A DNA stretch of 52,595 nucleotides. Origin: Bacteroidales bacterium UBA6397 (GTDB taxonomy: Bacteria; Bacteroidota; Bacteroidia; Bacteroidales; UBA932). The DNA lies in NCBI GenBank assembly GCA_002439875.1, contig DJQB01000002.1, forward strand, positions 204,376 through 256,970, read 5' to 3'. Made by a program: the position numbers and the translations under genes. Every line of letters starts with the position of its first letter. The stretch's first letter is position 1. The notes beneath the pieces were generated by a model. The model did no database searches, was not told the origin of the DNA, and saw only the letters and a list, made by a program, of their open reading frames with translations. This document shows positions 1 through 9,035 of this stretch, one piece after another.

Positions 1-1
1 T

Positions 2-496
2 TTCTTCGGTGTATACAGCAGGAAATGCAATCTATGCGCAGTCCTTTTTGATTGGCCGAAGGAAGCCGTGAGATACCTTACGGAAGTTCTTGAGCATCAG
101 AATGCAAAAATAGTGATTTCTTCCGATTGGAGGGATTCGGGAAGCCGAATAATGAAAGCCTTTCTTGCCGTGTGGAGCCTTGACAAGTATTTTTACGGCA
201 TGCTTGACGGTCGCTCATTCGAAGAACCTACAGAAGGGCAAACTCGTGCAAGAAATTATTATGCAGAAAAATTTGGCAGATACTCCTTTGACAGTAGGGC
301 TGCTGACATTCGGGATTATCTGGACACCCACCGTGAAATAACCTCCTATGTCGCTGTTGATGACAGAAATCTAAGGGCACCTGTGGAAAATCATTTTGTA
401 TTTTTCAACGATTGTAGAGTAATAGATGAAAGGAGAGCCCGTCAAATGGAGGAAATCCTTAGCATTGAGGACGGCCCATACCCGTTGGAAAAGTGA
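2..496 (+). CDS. HAD-superfamily protein, 5' end outside the window
   Basis: The reading frame is open from the first bases of the window, so the N-terminus, including the usual first HAD motif DxDG, lies upstream. A GTG at 68 could be taken as a start, but the frame before it already reads like protein and continues the fold. The visible part has KIVISSDWR, the second HAD motif as found in the HAD domains related to the Swiss-army-knife RNA repair proteins (HAD_SAK type), followed by a helical middle and YVAVDDR, which fits the last acidic HAD motif. A phosphatase or phosphotransferase role on nucleic acid or a small molecule is inferred from the family only. The gene converges on the minus-strand ATPase gene, 37 bases away, and no terminator is visible between them. 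Confidence 0.6.
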   Translation, partial: FFGVYSRKCNLCAVLFDWPKEAVRYLTEVLEHQNAKIVISSDWRDSGSRIMKAFLAVWSLDKYFYGMLDGRSFEEPTEGQTRARNYYAEKFGRYSFDSRAADIRDYLDTHREITSYVAVDDRNLRAPVENHFVFFNDCRVIDERRARQMEEILSIEDGPYPLEK

Positions 497-533
497 CAGC
501 CCATAAACGGTTCTCAAGTGACATCTGTCGCTA

Positions 534-2075
534 TCAGACAACTTTCCATCCGTCGATGCGGCGGGCGGAGGTGGAGAAGTTGACACCGATTTTGAATATC
601 TTTCTGTGGTCGTCGGTGAACGGGCGGGCGTAGCCTCTCTCCTCGATCTGGGCGAGGGCCTCGTCCGGGGTGGAGTCGGTCTTGATCTCGATGACATAGA
701 CGTAGTCCTTGGTCTTGATGAGGATGTCGATGCGGCCGTTGGAGGTCGCGCGCTCCGTCTCGACATATTCCCCCATCAGCTCGATGATGATGTACATCGC
801 GTACTGGAAGTCCTTCTCGCAGTCTGCCTGGATCTGGTAGTTGGTTCTGGCGAAGAGGGTGTCCAGGCGGGTCATGAAGCTTTCCGGGTTGCCGGCCTCC
901 ACATCCATCGACATGAGGGAGATCAGGGTGTTGGTGGAGTCGCTTTGAACCGGAGCGTAGTAACCCAACAGGAAGTTGAGGAAGCCGTCCTTCACCTCCA
1001 AGTTCGGGAATCCTAGAGTGTAGAGGTTGAAACGTGGGTCGAAGCCCTTGATGGTGAGGTAGCCGCTCTGGTAGAGAAGCGGGACAGGGTTCAGGAATGC
1101 TGTGTTCACATCGGTCAGAAGTGATGAACCCACGAGGTCGCATGACAGGCGGGTCACATCATACGAGGTCTTCTTCATCACCTTGACGAGGAAAGACGGG
1201 GTTCCGGTCTCGAACCAGTATTCCTTGAACTCCTTTGCCTTGAACGTATTGAGCAGACTGAACGGGTTATAGACGCCAACAGCCTTCTGGTGAAAGTGGT
1301 AGCCATCGTACATCAGTGCTAGCTTTTCCCGGCATTCCTCCTCAGAAAGCCCGTTAGCCTCAGCGAGTTCCTTGACGCTCTCGGTGAAATAGGCCTTGAG
1401 GTCGGTCTCCGAGACTCCGCAGATGTCGGAATATTCCTTGTCCATCGAGATGTCCGTCAGGTTGTTCAGGTCACTGAACACGCTCATCTTGCCGAGCTTC
1501 GTGACTCCTGTAAGGAATGCGAAGTGGATGAATCCTCCATGGCCTTTCATCACACCGTAGAAGCCGCGGAGCGTCTCGCGCATCCTGTCCTGAAGCTCCG
1601 GGCGGTCAAGGTTGTCGATGACAGGTTTGTCATATTCATCAATCAGGATGACAACCTGGCGACCGGTCTTGTTGAAGGCACACTCTATCAGGTTGTCAAA
1701 ACGTACCGGAAGCGTTTTGTATTTTTTGACAACTCCAAATCGTGATTCAAGTGTTTCTAATTGCCTCCCGATTTTATCATTCAACGCTTCCATGTCAGTA
1801 TAGCTGGCTCCGCTCAGGTCGAAATGCAGCACCGGGTACTCCGTCCATTCCTTCTCCAGCGAAGCGATGGCCAGCCCCTCGAACAGTTCCTTTTTACCCT
1901 GAAAGTACGCCTCCATAGTCGACACCAGCAGGCTCTTGCCGAACCGCCTCGGACGGCTCAGGAAGTAATATTTCCCTGTCGCTGCCAGCTTGTAGATAAG
2001 CTCGGTCTTGTCGACATAGACATACCCGCCCCTGCGGATGTCCTCAAAACTCTGTATTCCAATCGGGTATAGCAT
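534..2075 (-). CDS. AAA-ATPase-like / PD-(D/E)XK nuclease-like protein, copy A
   Basis: A 513-residue protein of the AAA-ATPase-like (PF09820) plus PD-(D/E)XK (DUF1703, PF08011) family, which is expanded in many Bacteroidales and has no settled function. The N-terminus carries a P-loop-like SRPRRFGKSLL (residues 40-50; K47, S48) and a Walker B-like VVILIDEYD (141-149). The C-terminus has the nuclease-fold signature D450 followed by E463-I-K465. The length equals that of copy B at 15525-17066, which lies in the opposite orientation. Residues 1-89 are identical to copy B and residues 283-513 differ at about five positions, but residues 90-282 are clearly diverged outside a conserved block at about 140-177. 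That mosaic suggests gene conversion. A TATCTTTG promoter element lies 28 bases before the ATG. A mobile or defence role is only inference. Confidence 0.85.
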   Translation of the reverse strand: MLYPIGIQSFEDIRRGGYVYVDKTELIYKLAATGKYYFLSRPRRFGKSLLVSTMEAYFQGKKELFEGLAIASLEKEWTEYPVLHFDLSGASYTDMEALNDKIGRQLETLESRFGVVKKYKTLPVRFDNLIECAFNKTGRQVVILIDEYDKPVIDNLDRPELQDRMRETLRGFYGVMKGHGGFIHFAFLTGVTKLGKMSVFSDLNNLTDISMDKEYSDICGVSETDLKAYFTESVKELAEANGLSEEECREKLALMYDGYHFHQKAVGVYNPFSLLNTFKAKEFKEYWFETGTPSFLVKVMKKTSYDVTRLSCDLVGSSLLTDVNTAFLNPVPLLYQSGYLTIKGFDPRFNLYTLGFPNLEVKDGFLNFLLGYYAPVQSDSTNTLISLMSMDVEAGNPESFMTRLDTLFARTNYQIQADCEKDFQYAMYIIIELMGEYVETERATSNGRIDILIKTKDYVYVIEIKTDSTPDEALAQIEERGYARPFTDDHRKIFKIGVNFSTSARRIDGWKVV

Positions 2076-2102
2076 ACGACCTGTCCTTTAATACATTCCA
2101 TA

Positions 2103-2110
2103 CAAAGATA
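2103..2110 (-). promoter_or_regulatory. Bacteroidota -7 element for ATPase copy A
   Basis: On the minus strand this reads TATCTTTG, matching the Bacteroidota sigma-ABfr -7 consensus TAnnTTTG. It lies 28 bases before the ATG of copy A. I see no clear -33 TTG at the usual distance. The bases between this element and the ATG resemble those in front of copy B (AGTTTT before the element, then a similar purine-rich leader ending in TCGT), so the duplication included the promoter. Confidence 0.55.
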
Positions 2111-2266
2111 AAAACTTTTTTCTGACTAAGGAGCATTGAGGTGCCAGCATATTCTATAAGGGCAGTCGTCTTTCAGTTCCTGTCGTTTCCAGGTTTTTTG
2201 CGTCACTCATGGCAAATGTAAAACCAATCTGATTTTTTCCCATGTATCGGCCTCCTTCAGAGAACG

Positions 2267-2506
2267 TAGAAGCTGTTTTGATTTGTTTGTTTGAAGGTTA
2301 AGAGCAAGCTCTTTCCCTGCTACTCACCTCGGCAAACCGAACAAGTTCGATTGCACTCGGTTCGGGCGCTGGGTTGAGAGTGAAAAACTTCAGGTTCGAC
2401 CGCTTCTTCCAAGGAAGATAGCGGTACTATCTGACTGAAGAAGCGGGAAGAAAATGAAGATTTTTTCACCTCAAAGAACATTTCAAATAAATTAAAACAG
2501 CTTCTA
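2267..2506. mobile_element. 240-bp MITE-like element with 18-bp terminal inverted repeats
   Basis: The left end TAGAAGCTGTTTTGATTT (2267-2284) and the reverse complement of the right end (2489-2506, TAGAAGCTGTTTTAATTT) match at 17 of 18 positions. Both ends begin with TA, which would fit a TA target duplication as used by IS630/mariner-type elements. No transposase is encoded inside. A minus-strand frame (2320-2550) runs through it and past its right end, so I do not treat that frame as a gene of the element. Further inverted segments occur inside, for example CGGTTCG and CGAACCG-like words around 2336-2400. The element sits between the promoter of the ATPase gene and a broken recombinase, in a stretch of debris. 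The source transposase family is not identified. Confidence 0.5.
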
Positions 2507-2580
2507 AGGTCGGCTTTGCTGTATTCGAAATGACTTTTAGGGTGCGGCAACCATGGAACTCTCGATTGTTCGGTTCCTGG

Positions 2581-3124
2581 TCACATTAAGGCTCTGATCA
2601 TCTCCTCTACGCATTTTCGTTTCTGCTCCATTCCTGGATGGACGTAAAGGTTCAGCGTGGTGCTGACGTTGGAGTGGCCGAGAATAGAACTAAGGGTCTT
2701 GTAGTCGCATTTGCTCTCAACACACCGCGTGGCGAATGTGTGACGCAAGCCATGGAAGCGGCGCATTGGCAGACCAAGTGCGGCGGCCACTTTCTTGAAG
2801 TGGTTGCGCATCGTCTGAGGCTCGGTCGGATTGGGCAAGCCCGAGATCACGGAATGTTTGTCAATCGCTCCTTTTGAATATTCAGTAAGAATGTCGGCAA
2901 GATCTCTGAATTCCTTTAATTGTCGTTACATTCAGGCCATCCTTCAGTTTTGAATCAACCAATGATTGCACGGAACAAGGTGTCACATCGTCCAGATTCT
3001 CAAAACACGGCTCCAGATGGTTCTGAATGATAAGGGAATAGGCTGCCATCGTAGACATCTTCACATAGAGTTTTTTCTCGTCTTTCCATAACCTGCAGAC
3101 TTTTTGAAATGCAATTTGAGTCAT
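2581..3124 (-). pseudogene. Broken tyrosine recombinase (integrase)
   Basis: Two fragments in different frames make one decayed integrase. The 5' part (3124 down to about 2920) encodes a typical core-binding domain with MSTMAAYSLIIQNHLEP and ends at a stop after a frameshift near 2918. The 3' part continues in another frame, open from about 2917, and carries HGLRHTFATR (the HxxR box) and LGHSNVSTTLNLYVH (the H/W position and catalytic Tyr) before the stop at 2581. Joined together, the product lacks roughly 80-90 residues that should hold the first catalytic Arg and the beta-hairpin Lys, so there is an internal deletion as well as the frameshift. It cannot be active as it stands. It marks an old integration event beside ATPase copy A. 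Confidence 0.8.
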
Positions 3125-3626
3125 TTTTTTAATAAATTTTTAATGATAGGAATTTAAACACCATATCTTGTAATTACAACAATTCGGAATCGGATTTTTA
3201 TGTTTGTCGGAAAAGCTGTAATCTTAAAACGATAAAGTTTTTTGCGTTCATTTGTTTTCATTTCGTATCTATTAGTTGCAATTTCAAAAAAATGTAACTA
3301 TATTGCCAAAACTTTATGGACAGTCGAAGCTTGAATTTATGACTCCGACGAATAAATTTTTTAATTATGTTTAATACATAAGAAAATTTATTACTATTAT
3401 TATTTAAGGTCAGGTTTAACAATAGACGAATATGGATAAGTATGATGTTAACAGAATGAAAGATGGAATGAGTGCCTTTCTTGTCCGCCGAACATTTCTT
3501 TCCATAGGACGGCCATGACAGATGCCTGAGGCTATTCAGATGATTTCTGATCCGCTGCATTGACATCATTTCGATTACTATTTCAATATTTTAATAATCG
3601 TTAAGTTTAACAAAAGTTTTAAGCTT
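3125..3626. other. AT-rich spacer upstream of the first SusC gene
   Basis: About 500 bases of AT-rich sequence between the recombinase remnant and the susC-like gene. It presumably carries the regulatory region of the operon. I see no exact TTG-N20-TAnnTTTG promoter. The nearest word is TAAGTTTA, about 20 bases before the ATG. A minus-strand frame at 3258-3569 has a protein-like stretch at its start, but it turns into low-complexity AT-rich translation, so I do not call it a gene. It may be a fragment of something older. Confidence 0.4.
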
Positions 3627-6600
3627 ATGGGTAAAAAGTTATTTACAATCGCGCTGTGCCTGTTCGTCAGCATAGGTGCAGCATTGGCCCAGACAATCAA
3701 GGTGTCCGGTACGGTCACTGACGCGGCCAACGGCGAACCCGTAGTGGGCGCGGCTGTGCAGCTCAAGGGCAGCACAAGCACTTACACCTTGACAGATGAT
3801 CTCGGAAATTACCATCTTTCTGTTCCTTCCAACGGAACCGTGTCAGTAAGCTGCCTCGGTTTTCTTCCTGTTGAGATTCCGGTCAGTGGCAGGACTCTTT
3901 TGAATATCACGCTGAAGCCTGACACGCAGACTCTTGATGATGTCATCGTGGTGGCTTACGGAACAGTGCGCAGGGAAGCGAACACTGGCTCTGTGGCATC
4001 CGTGAAGAACGAACAGCTCGCCCAGATGCCAGCGACATCAGTTGACAAGATGCTTTCCGGCAAGATGGCAGGTGTGTCCATCACCTCCGGTTCCGGCCAG
4101 CCGGGTTCCACCTCCACAATCCGCGTGCGCGGTACATCCTCTATCAATGCCGGCAACGAGCCTCTTTGGGTAGTTGATGGCATTCCTGTTATGTCCAGCG
4201 ATTACCGCCAGCTTTCATCTGTCGGTGTCGGTGGTGGTTCGTCATCAACCTTCCTCAACCCTAACGACATCGAATCGATCACCGTCCTCAAGGATGCGGC
4301 AGCTGCTTCTGTCTATGGGTCTCGCGCCGCCAACGGTGTCATCCTCGTGACCACAAAGAGCGGAAAAAGCGGAAAGGCAAGGTTCACCGCAAGGGCGAAG
4401 TTCGGTGCCCAGCAGCTGATCAATGACAACAACCTCCGCCCTCTCACCGGCGAGGAACTTCTTGAATATAGAAGGGTCTGCGCGATCAACGCCGGCTACA
4501 ACCCTGACGATCCTACTTCCCAGTACTACTTCCCTTACACCTTGCTCAAGAACGGGACTACGAACTGGTACAAGGAACTCACAAGAATGGGCAGCATGCA
4601 GGAATATGAGGTCAACGCCACCGGTGGCACAGACAAGGCCTCCTACTACTCGTCACTCGCTTACCACAAGAACAAAGGCGTGTTCTACGGAGTTGACTAT
4701 GAGCGTTTCACGGCCCGTGTGAACGCTGACGTGAAGCTTACGTCCAAGCTCTCAACCGGAGCCAGGATCAACGCCAGCCTTTCGGATTCCAACTCTGGAC
4801 AGATGGGTAACCTTTACTATTCCAACCCTCAGTATGCAATGTGGTGCATCCTGCCTTGGACTCCGCTTAAGAATGAGGACGGTTCGTTTAATGTGGATAT
4901 CCCTGAGAACTCGAACACCAACCCTCGCGCCAACGCTGAGTACGACATCTACAATGACAAGGACTACAGGCTTCAGGGTTCACTCTACCTTGAGTGGAAA
5001 CCAATTCCTCAATTGTCATTCAAGACAACCAACGGAATCGAGTTCCTCTACGAGGATTCCAAGCAGTATTGGGCCCCGGAGACCAATGAAGGATCCACGA
5101 CCCTTTGGATGATCGGAACAAAAGACATTCGTTACACGACATCAAACACCATCACCTACGATGACAAGTTCGGTGACCATTCCCTCCGTCTGCTTCTTGG
5201 TCAGGAGGCTATGACCGACACTTATGACTACCTCGGTGGCAAATCTCCAAACGTTGACCCTCTGATCCCTTACCCTACGACATCCACCGATGCTCAGGAT
5301 GCGGTTCTCTATAACTTCTCCGAGGAGTCAATGCTCTCTTTCTTCGGAGTCGCTGACTACAACTATCTGAACAAGTACTATCTTCAGGCCTCCCTCCGCG
5401 CGGACGGCAGCTCCCTTTTCGGATCAGACAACAGATGGGGTGTGTTCTGGTCAGTGGGTGGTTCATGGAACATCTCCAAGGAGAACTTCATGAGGGATTC
5501 AAACCACTGGCTCAGTGCCCTCAAACTCCGTGCTTCCTATGGAGTGAACGGTAACAACAACATTTCCGCATACCGGGCTTACGGAATCTATTCCACAGCT
5601 ACTTATGCCAATCTTGTCGGAATGGTTCCTTCAAGACCTGCGAACCCTGAGCTTTCTTGGGAGAAGAACAAGACTTGGAACTTAGGTCTCGATTTCGGAT
5701 TCTTTGATGACAGACTTACCGGTAGCGTGGACGTTTACCAGAGAAAGACTGATGATATGCTTCTTTCAAAGCAGGTCCCTTACACGACCGGTTTCGCGTC
5801 CAACTTCATGAACATCGGTTCCATCCGCAACCGTGGTGTGGAGCTCCAGCTTGAGGGAATCCTTTTCCGAAACAGCGATTGGCTTTGGACCGCTGGCTTC
5901 AACATCGCGTTCAACAGGTCAAAGGTCCTCGACATCGGAGACTCTGAATTCCTTACTGTTTCAGACAGCCGCGCTAGCGGTAACAATAGCGGAACTCCTG
6001 CAAGAATCGTGAAGGGCAAGAGCCTCTACACATTCTACCTTCGTGACTGGTACGGTGTCAACCCTTCAACAGGCGCAGGTCTCTGGTACGATGAGGATGG
6101 CAAGCTGACCTCAGATGTAAACAAGGCACGCTACGTCTACAAAGGATCCCCTGAGCCAAAGGCCACGGGCGGCTTCAACACCAGCCTCTCATGGAAAGGC
6201 TTCAACCTCTCCGCATTCTTTGAGTTTGTCGCCGGCAACAAGGCTGTCGTCTCCAACACCTACATTGATGACGGTTACGACATGACCGTAAACACCTCCA
6301 CCGCAGCTCTGAACTACTGGAAGAAACCAGGCGACACAGGCGTGACCCCAAAACCGGTTGCCGGACAGCCTGGACGTTATTTCGTCGGCTATTCTACCAG
6401 ATTCTTGCAGGACGGCAGTTACCTTCGAATCAAGGATGTGACCTTGTCCTACAGCCTTCCTGAGGTCGCTTTGAAGACTATCGGCATGAAGGGTGTAAGA
6501 GTTTACGTGAGCGCGCTCAACCCTTACACATTCCACAATCTGATGGCACTTGACCCGGAAATCGGCCCTATGGGCTATAGCCTTGGCGCCGCCCACTCAA

Positions 6601-6641
6601 TGGTCAAGACATTTGTCGGTGGTGTTGAATTATCATTCTAA
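3627..6641 (+). CDS. SusC/RagA-family TonB-dependent outer-membrane receptor (locus 1)
   Basis: A 1004-residue TonB-dependent transporter that imports an oligomer, glycan or peptide together with the SusD-like lipoprotein encoded 14 bases downstream. It has a signal peptide ending in ALAQ (about residue 22), then a carboxypeptidase-regulatory-like beta-sandwich (about 25-105, with GEPVVGAAVQLKG), the SusC linker motif DDVIVVAYG, a plug domain (about 115-240, with RVRGTSSINAGNEPLWVVDG and GSRAANGVILVTTK), then the long beta-barrel ending in GGVELSF with the usual C-terminal Phe. It is the first gene of a four-gene operon. The substrate cannot be read from the sequence. No glycosidase is in the operon, and a secreted protease follows in the next one, so a protein-derived substrate is possible (inference). 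Confidence 0.95.
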   Translation: MGKKLFTIALCLFVSIGAALAQTIKVSGTVTDAANGEPVVGAAVQLKGSTSTYTLTDDLGNYHLSVPSNGTVSVSCLGFLPVEIPVSGRTLLNITLKPDTQTLDDVIVVAYGTVRREANTGSVASVKNEQLAQMPATSVDKMLSGKMAGVSITSGSGQPGSTSTIRVRGTSSINAGNEPLWVVDGIPVMSSDYRQLSSVGVGGGSSSTFLNPNDIESITVLKDAAAASVYGSRAANGVILVTTKSGKSGKARFTARAKFGAQQLINDNNLRPLTGEELLEYRRVCAINAGYNPDDPTSQYYFPYTLLKNGTTNWYKELTRMGSMQEYEVNATGGTDKASYYSSLAYHKNKGVFYGVDYERFTARVNADVKLTSKLSTGARINASLSDSNSGQMGNLYYSNPQYAMWCILPWTPLKNEDGSFNVDIPENSNTNPRANAEYDIYNDKDYRLQGSLYLEWKPIPQLSFKTTNGIEFLYEDSKQYWAPETNEGSTTLWMIGTKDIRYTTSNTITYDDKFGDHSLRLLLGQEAMTDTYDYLGGKSPNVDPLIPYPTTSTDAQDAVLYNFSEESMLSFFGVADYNYLNKYYLQASLRADGSSLFGSDNRWGVFWSVGGSWNISKENFMRDSNHWLSALKLRASYGVNGNNNISAYRAYGIYSTATYANLVGMVPSRPANPELSWEKNKTWNLGLDFGFFDDRLTGSVDVYQRKTDDMLLSKQVPYTTGFASNFMNIGSIRNRGVELQLEGILFRNSDWLWTAGFNIAFNRSKVLDIGDSEFLTVSDSRASGNNSGTPARIVKGKSLYTFYLRDWYGVNPSTGAGLWYDEDGKLTSDVNKARYVYKGSPEPKATGGFNTSLSWKGFNLSAFFEFVAGNKAVVSNTYIDDGYDMTVNTSTAALNYWKKPGDTGVTPKPVAGQPGRYFVGYSTRFLQDGSYLRIKDVTLSYSLPEVALKTIGMKGVRVYVSALNPYTFHNLMALDPEIGPMGYSLGAAHSMVKTFVGGVELSF

Positions 6642-6655
6642 AAAGAACGTGAATT

Positions 6656-8116
6656 ATGAAAAGAACACTTATATATATTATTGGTGCCGCCGCCCTTCTC
6701 AGCGTGACGGGGTGTGACAATGATTTCCTCACAAGGGAGCCTAAGCTTTCTCAGAGTACCGAGTTGACCTTGGCAACTTATGATGGCCTTAAAAACGCGA
6801 CATTCGGTGCCTACTACTATATTGCTTCCACTGGTTGGTACGGAGCCGACTGGATTCTTGACTCTGAGATGCGTTCGGGCAACGGTAAGAAATCCTCTTA
6901 CAAGAACTCTGGCCGTTGTGTCCAGCCCTACACATGGAACTACACTGAGGACAACACCTCCGCCATGTGGGCCTACTGCTACTACACCGTGGCGATGGCC
7001 AATAACGTGATCGACAATCTTGAAGGGAAAGAGACTTCCGAGGTGACCACTCAGGATCTGAACAACCTCAAGGCCGAATGCCTTTTCCTCAGGGCTTTCA
7101 GTCACTTTGAGAACGTCCTCACTTTCGGACAGCCTTATACCTATGCTGTGAAGAACGACAAGGAGAGTCTTGGTGTCCCTTATGTTTACCACACTGATCC
7201 TGCCGGCAAGCCTGCAAGGGAGACTGTCATCTCAAATTACGAGAATGTAGTAAAGGATCTTCTTGAAGCCGAGAGCATCATTGACCCGGCTTACGTTCAC
7301 GAAGGCACTGCCGATCCTGCCGCCACTGTCAACATCAACACTATCCGTGCCTTGCTCTCAAGGGTTTATCTCTACATGGGAGAATGGCAGAAGGCTGCCG
7401 ATTATGCGACATTGGTGATTGAGAGCGGCAAGTACAAACTGTGGACGGCCGCTGAGTATCCTACTGTCTGGACAGCCGAGGCCGGAACCGGTGAGGTAAT
7501 CTTCGAAATGTATGGCAAACGTTCCAATTCTGCCTATGGCTCTTGGGAGGATATCTCATGGATGACAAGTCCTGCCGGTTACGGTGACCCTCAGGTGGCT
7601 TCTTCGCTTCTGTCACTCTATGAGGAAGGAGACGTGCGTCTGAAGACCTACAGGACTGATGAAAAGGAAGAGTCCGGATGCTGGTGGACATCCAAGTACG
7701 CCGGCAAGGGAGACAACGCTTCACCAGACTGCAACAACGTGGTGATCCTTCGTCTTTCCGAAATGTATCTCAACAGAGCTGAGGCTTTGAAGAACGGTGC
7801 GTCTGTACCTGGCACCACGGCCGTTAAGGACCTCAATGAGATCGCTGGTATTCGTGGGGCTTCCGCCTACAATTCCGCGGGCCAGATTGACATCGAGACA
7901 GAGCGTCGCAAGGAACTTGCATGGGAAGGCCACTACATTTACGATCTCGCCCGCTGGGGCAAGTCAGTGACACGTACCGAGTCGGAATACCCTCTTTGCA
8001 CGATGAACCTCAATGTTGAGTTCCCAAGTTACCGTTGGGCTCTTCCTATTCCGAAGAGAGAACTCGACATCAATGAGAACCTTGTTCCGAATCCTGGATA
8101 TTCAACTTCTAAATAA
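6656..8116 (+). CDS. SusD/RagB-family substrate-binding lipoprotein (locus 1)
   Basis: A 486-residue SusD-like surface lipoprotein, the lid partner of the SusC barrel encoded just upstream. The signal peptide ends in a lipobox at VTGC, and the following acidic residues are common in surface-exposed Bacteroidota lipoproteins. The body shows the helical TPR-like core (LKAECLFLRAFSHFENVLTFGQ) and the late SusD signature ETERRKELAWEGHYIYDLARWGK, followed by PIPKRELDINENLVPNPGY at the C-terminus. Its stop codon shares a base with an ATG of the next frame, showing tight operon packing. Confidence 0.93.
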   Translation: MKRTLIYIIGAAALLSVTGCDNDFLTREPKLSQSTELTLATYDGLKNATFGAYYYIASTGWYGADWILDSEMRSGNGKKSSYKNSGRCVQPYTWNYTEDNTSAMWAYCYYTVAMANNVIDNLEGKETSEVTTQDLNNLKAECLFLRAFSHFENVLTFGQPYTYAVKNDKESLGVPYVYHTDPAGKPARETVISNYENVVKDLLEAESIIDPAYVHEGTADPAATVNINTIRALLSRVYLYMGEWQKAADYATLVIESGKYKLWTAAEYPTVWTAEAGTGEVIFEMYGKRSNSAYGSWEDISWMTSPAGYGDPQVASSLLSLYEEGDVRLKTYRTDEKEESGCWWTSKYAGKGDNASPDCNNVVILRLSEMYLNRAEALKNGASVPGTTAVKDLNEIAGIRGASAYNSAGQIDIETERRKELAWEGHYIYDLARWGKSVTRTESEYPLCTMNLNVEFPSYRWALPIPKRELDINENLVPNPGYSTSK

Positions 8117-8127
8117 TGTTTTGGTTT

Positions 8128-9021
8128 ATGAGAAATACTTTAAAATATATTGGATTGGCACTGGTCGCGGCTACAGCCCTGATCTCGTGCGAAAGCAACG
8201 ATCCTTCCAAGTTTGATGACAAGGATGCGTTCGTGGCGTTCGACAAAACATCTGTTTCCTTGTCAGAGGATTACTCCACCGGTGGAGCTGTCTGCAAGAT
8301 TCCTGTGACCCTTGCTTCTGTCAAGGGGCTTGAGGAGACCATCAAGTTCGAGGTTGTCTCTCCTGAGACGAAAGGAGCCAAGGAAGGCGTGAACTTCGAG
8401 GTCCTGACATCTTCCGGAGTCCTTTCATTCAACGCTGAGAACCGCACTCAGTACATTGAAATCAAGACGATCTATGACGGTGTTTACACCGGTGACCTCA
8501 AGTTCACCATCAACCTTGTCGGAACTGATTCCGTCCCTGCCGGATCAGAAGGATCATGTACTGTGACCATCGCTGACATCGACCACCCTCTCAGCTTCAT
8601 GCTTGGAAATTACACAATGACTGCAGAGAAGTATAAGTCCGGACCTATCACTTGGACAATGACTATCCTTAAGGATGCCAAGGACGATCATATGGTATGG
8701 TTCGATAATTTGTTGGGTAACAGCAGCTGGGCTGGCGAAGATGTACGCTACTATGGGACCGTGAACGAAGACCACACTGTCCTTACCATTCCTTTCGGAC
8801 AGACATCAGAGTACAAGTACAGCAATGGCAATCCTATCACCTTGTTGGGATTGACCCCTGATCTTAATGGGTATGATTCAGGCTCCTTGAATGTGAACAT
8901 CATCACTGAAGGCAATAAAGTCAAATTGGATTTCGGAACAGAATGGGGATTCTGGTTCAACATTGAGGACGCTGGCTACATTTCAATATTGCTGCCAGGC
9001 ATTACCGCCAATAAAGACTAA
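8128..9021 (+). CDS. SusCD-associated lipoprotein with Calx-beta-like domain
   Basis: A 297-residue predicted surface lipoprotein. I chose the ATG at 8128 because it gives a clean lipoprotein signal (MRNTLKYIGLALVAATALISC). An ATG at 8116, overlapping the stop of the susD gene by one base, would add MFWF. After the lipobox, residues about 25-150 look like a Calx-beta-type sandwich (FVAFDKTSVSLSEDYSTGG, then FTINLVGTDS). The C-terminal half is a second beta-rich domain of unknown type. In SusCD loci such third-gene lipoproteins often bind ligand at the surface, and I infer that role here. No catalytic motif is visible. Confidence 0.75.
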   Translation: MRNTLKYIGLALVAATALISCESNDPSKFDDKDAFVAFDKTSVSLSEDYSTGGAVCKIPVTLASVKGLEETIKFEVVSPETKGAKEGVNFEVLTSSGVLSFNAENRTQYIEIKTIYDGVYTGDLKFTINLVGTDSVPAGSEGSCTVTIADIDHPLSFMLGNYTMTAEKYKSGPITWTMTILKDAKDDHMVWFDNLLGNSSWAGEDVRYYGTVNEDHTVLTIPFGQTSEYKYSNGNPITLLGLTPDLNGYDSGSLNVNIITEGNKVKLDFGTEWGFWFNIEDAGYISILLPGITANKD

Positions 9022-9035
9022 AAATTGAATTGAAT

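Noticed and set aside
514..1143. A 209-codon minus-strand frame inside ATPase copy A
   Set aside because: It overlaps the 513-residue gene in another frame, and its translation is Pro/Arg/His-rich, as expected of a shadow frame. The other frame has family motifs.
2320..2550. 76-codon minus-strand frame across the MITE-like element
   Set aside because: It crosses the right end of the element (2506) and has no start context or known domain. I treat it as a chance frame in repeated DNA.
3258..3569. 103-codon minus-strand frame upstream of susC
   Set aside because: The first 40 codons look protein-like, but the rest is low-complexity translation of AT-rich DNA, and no signals precede it.
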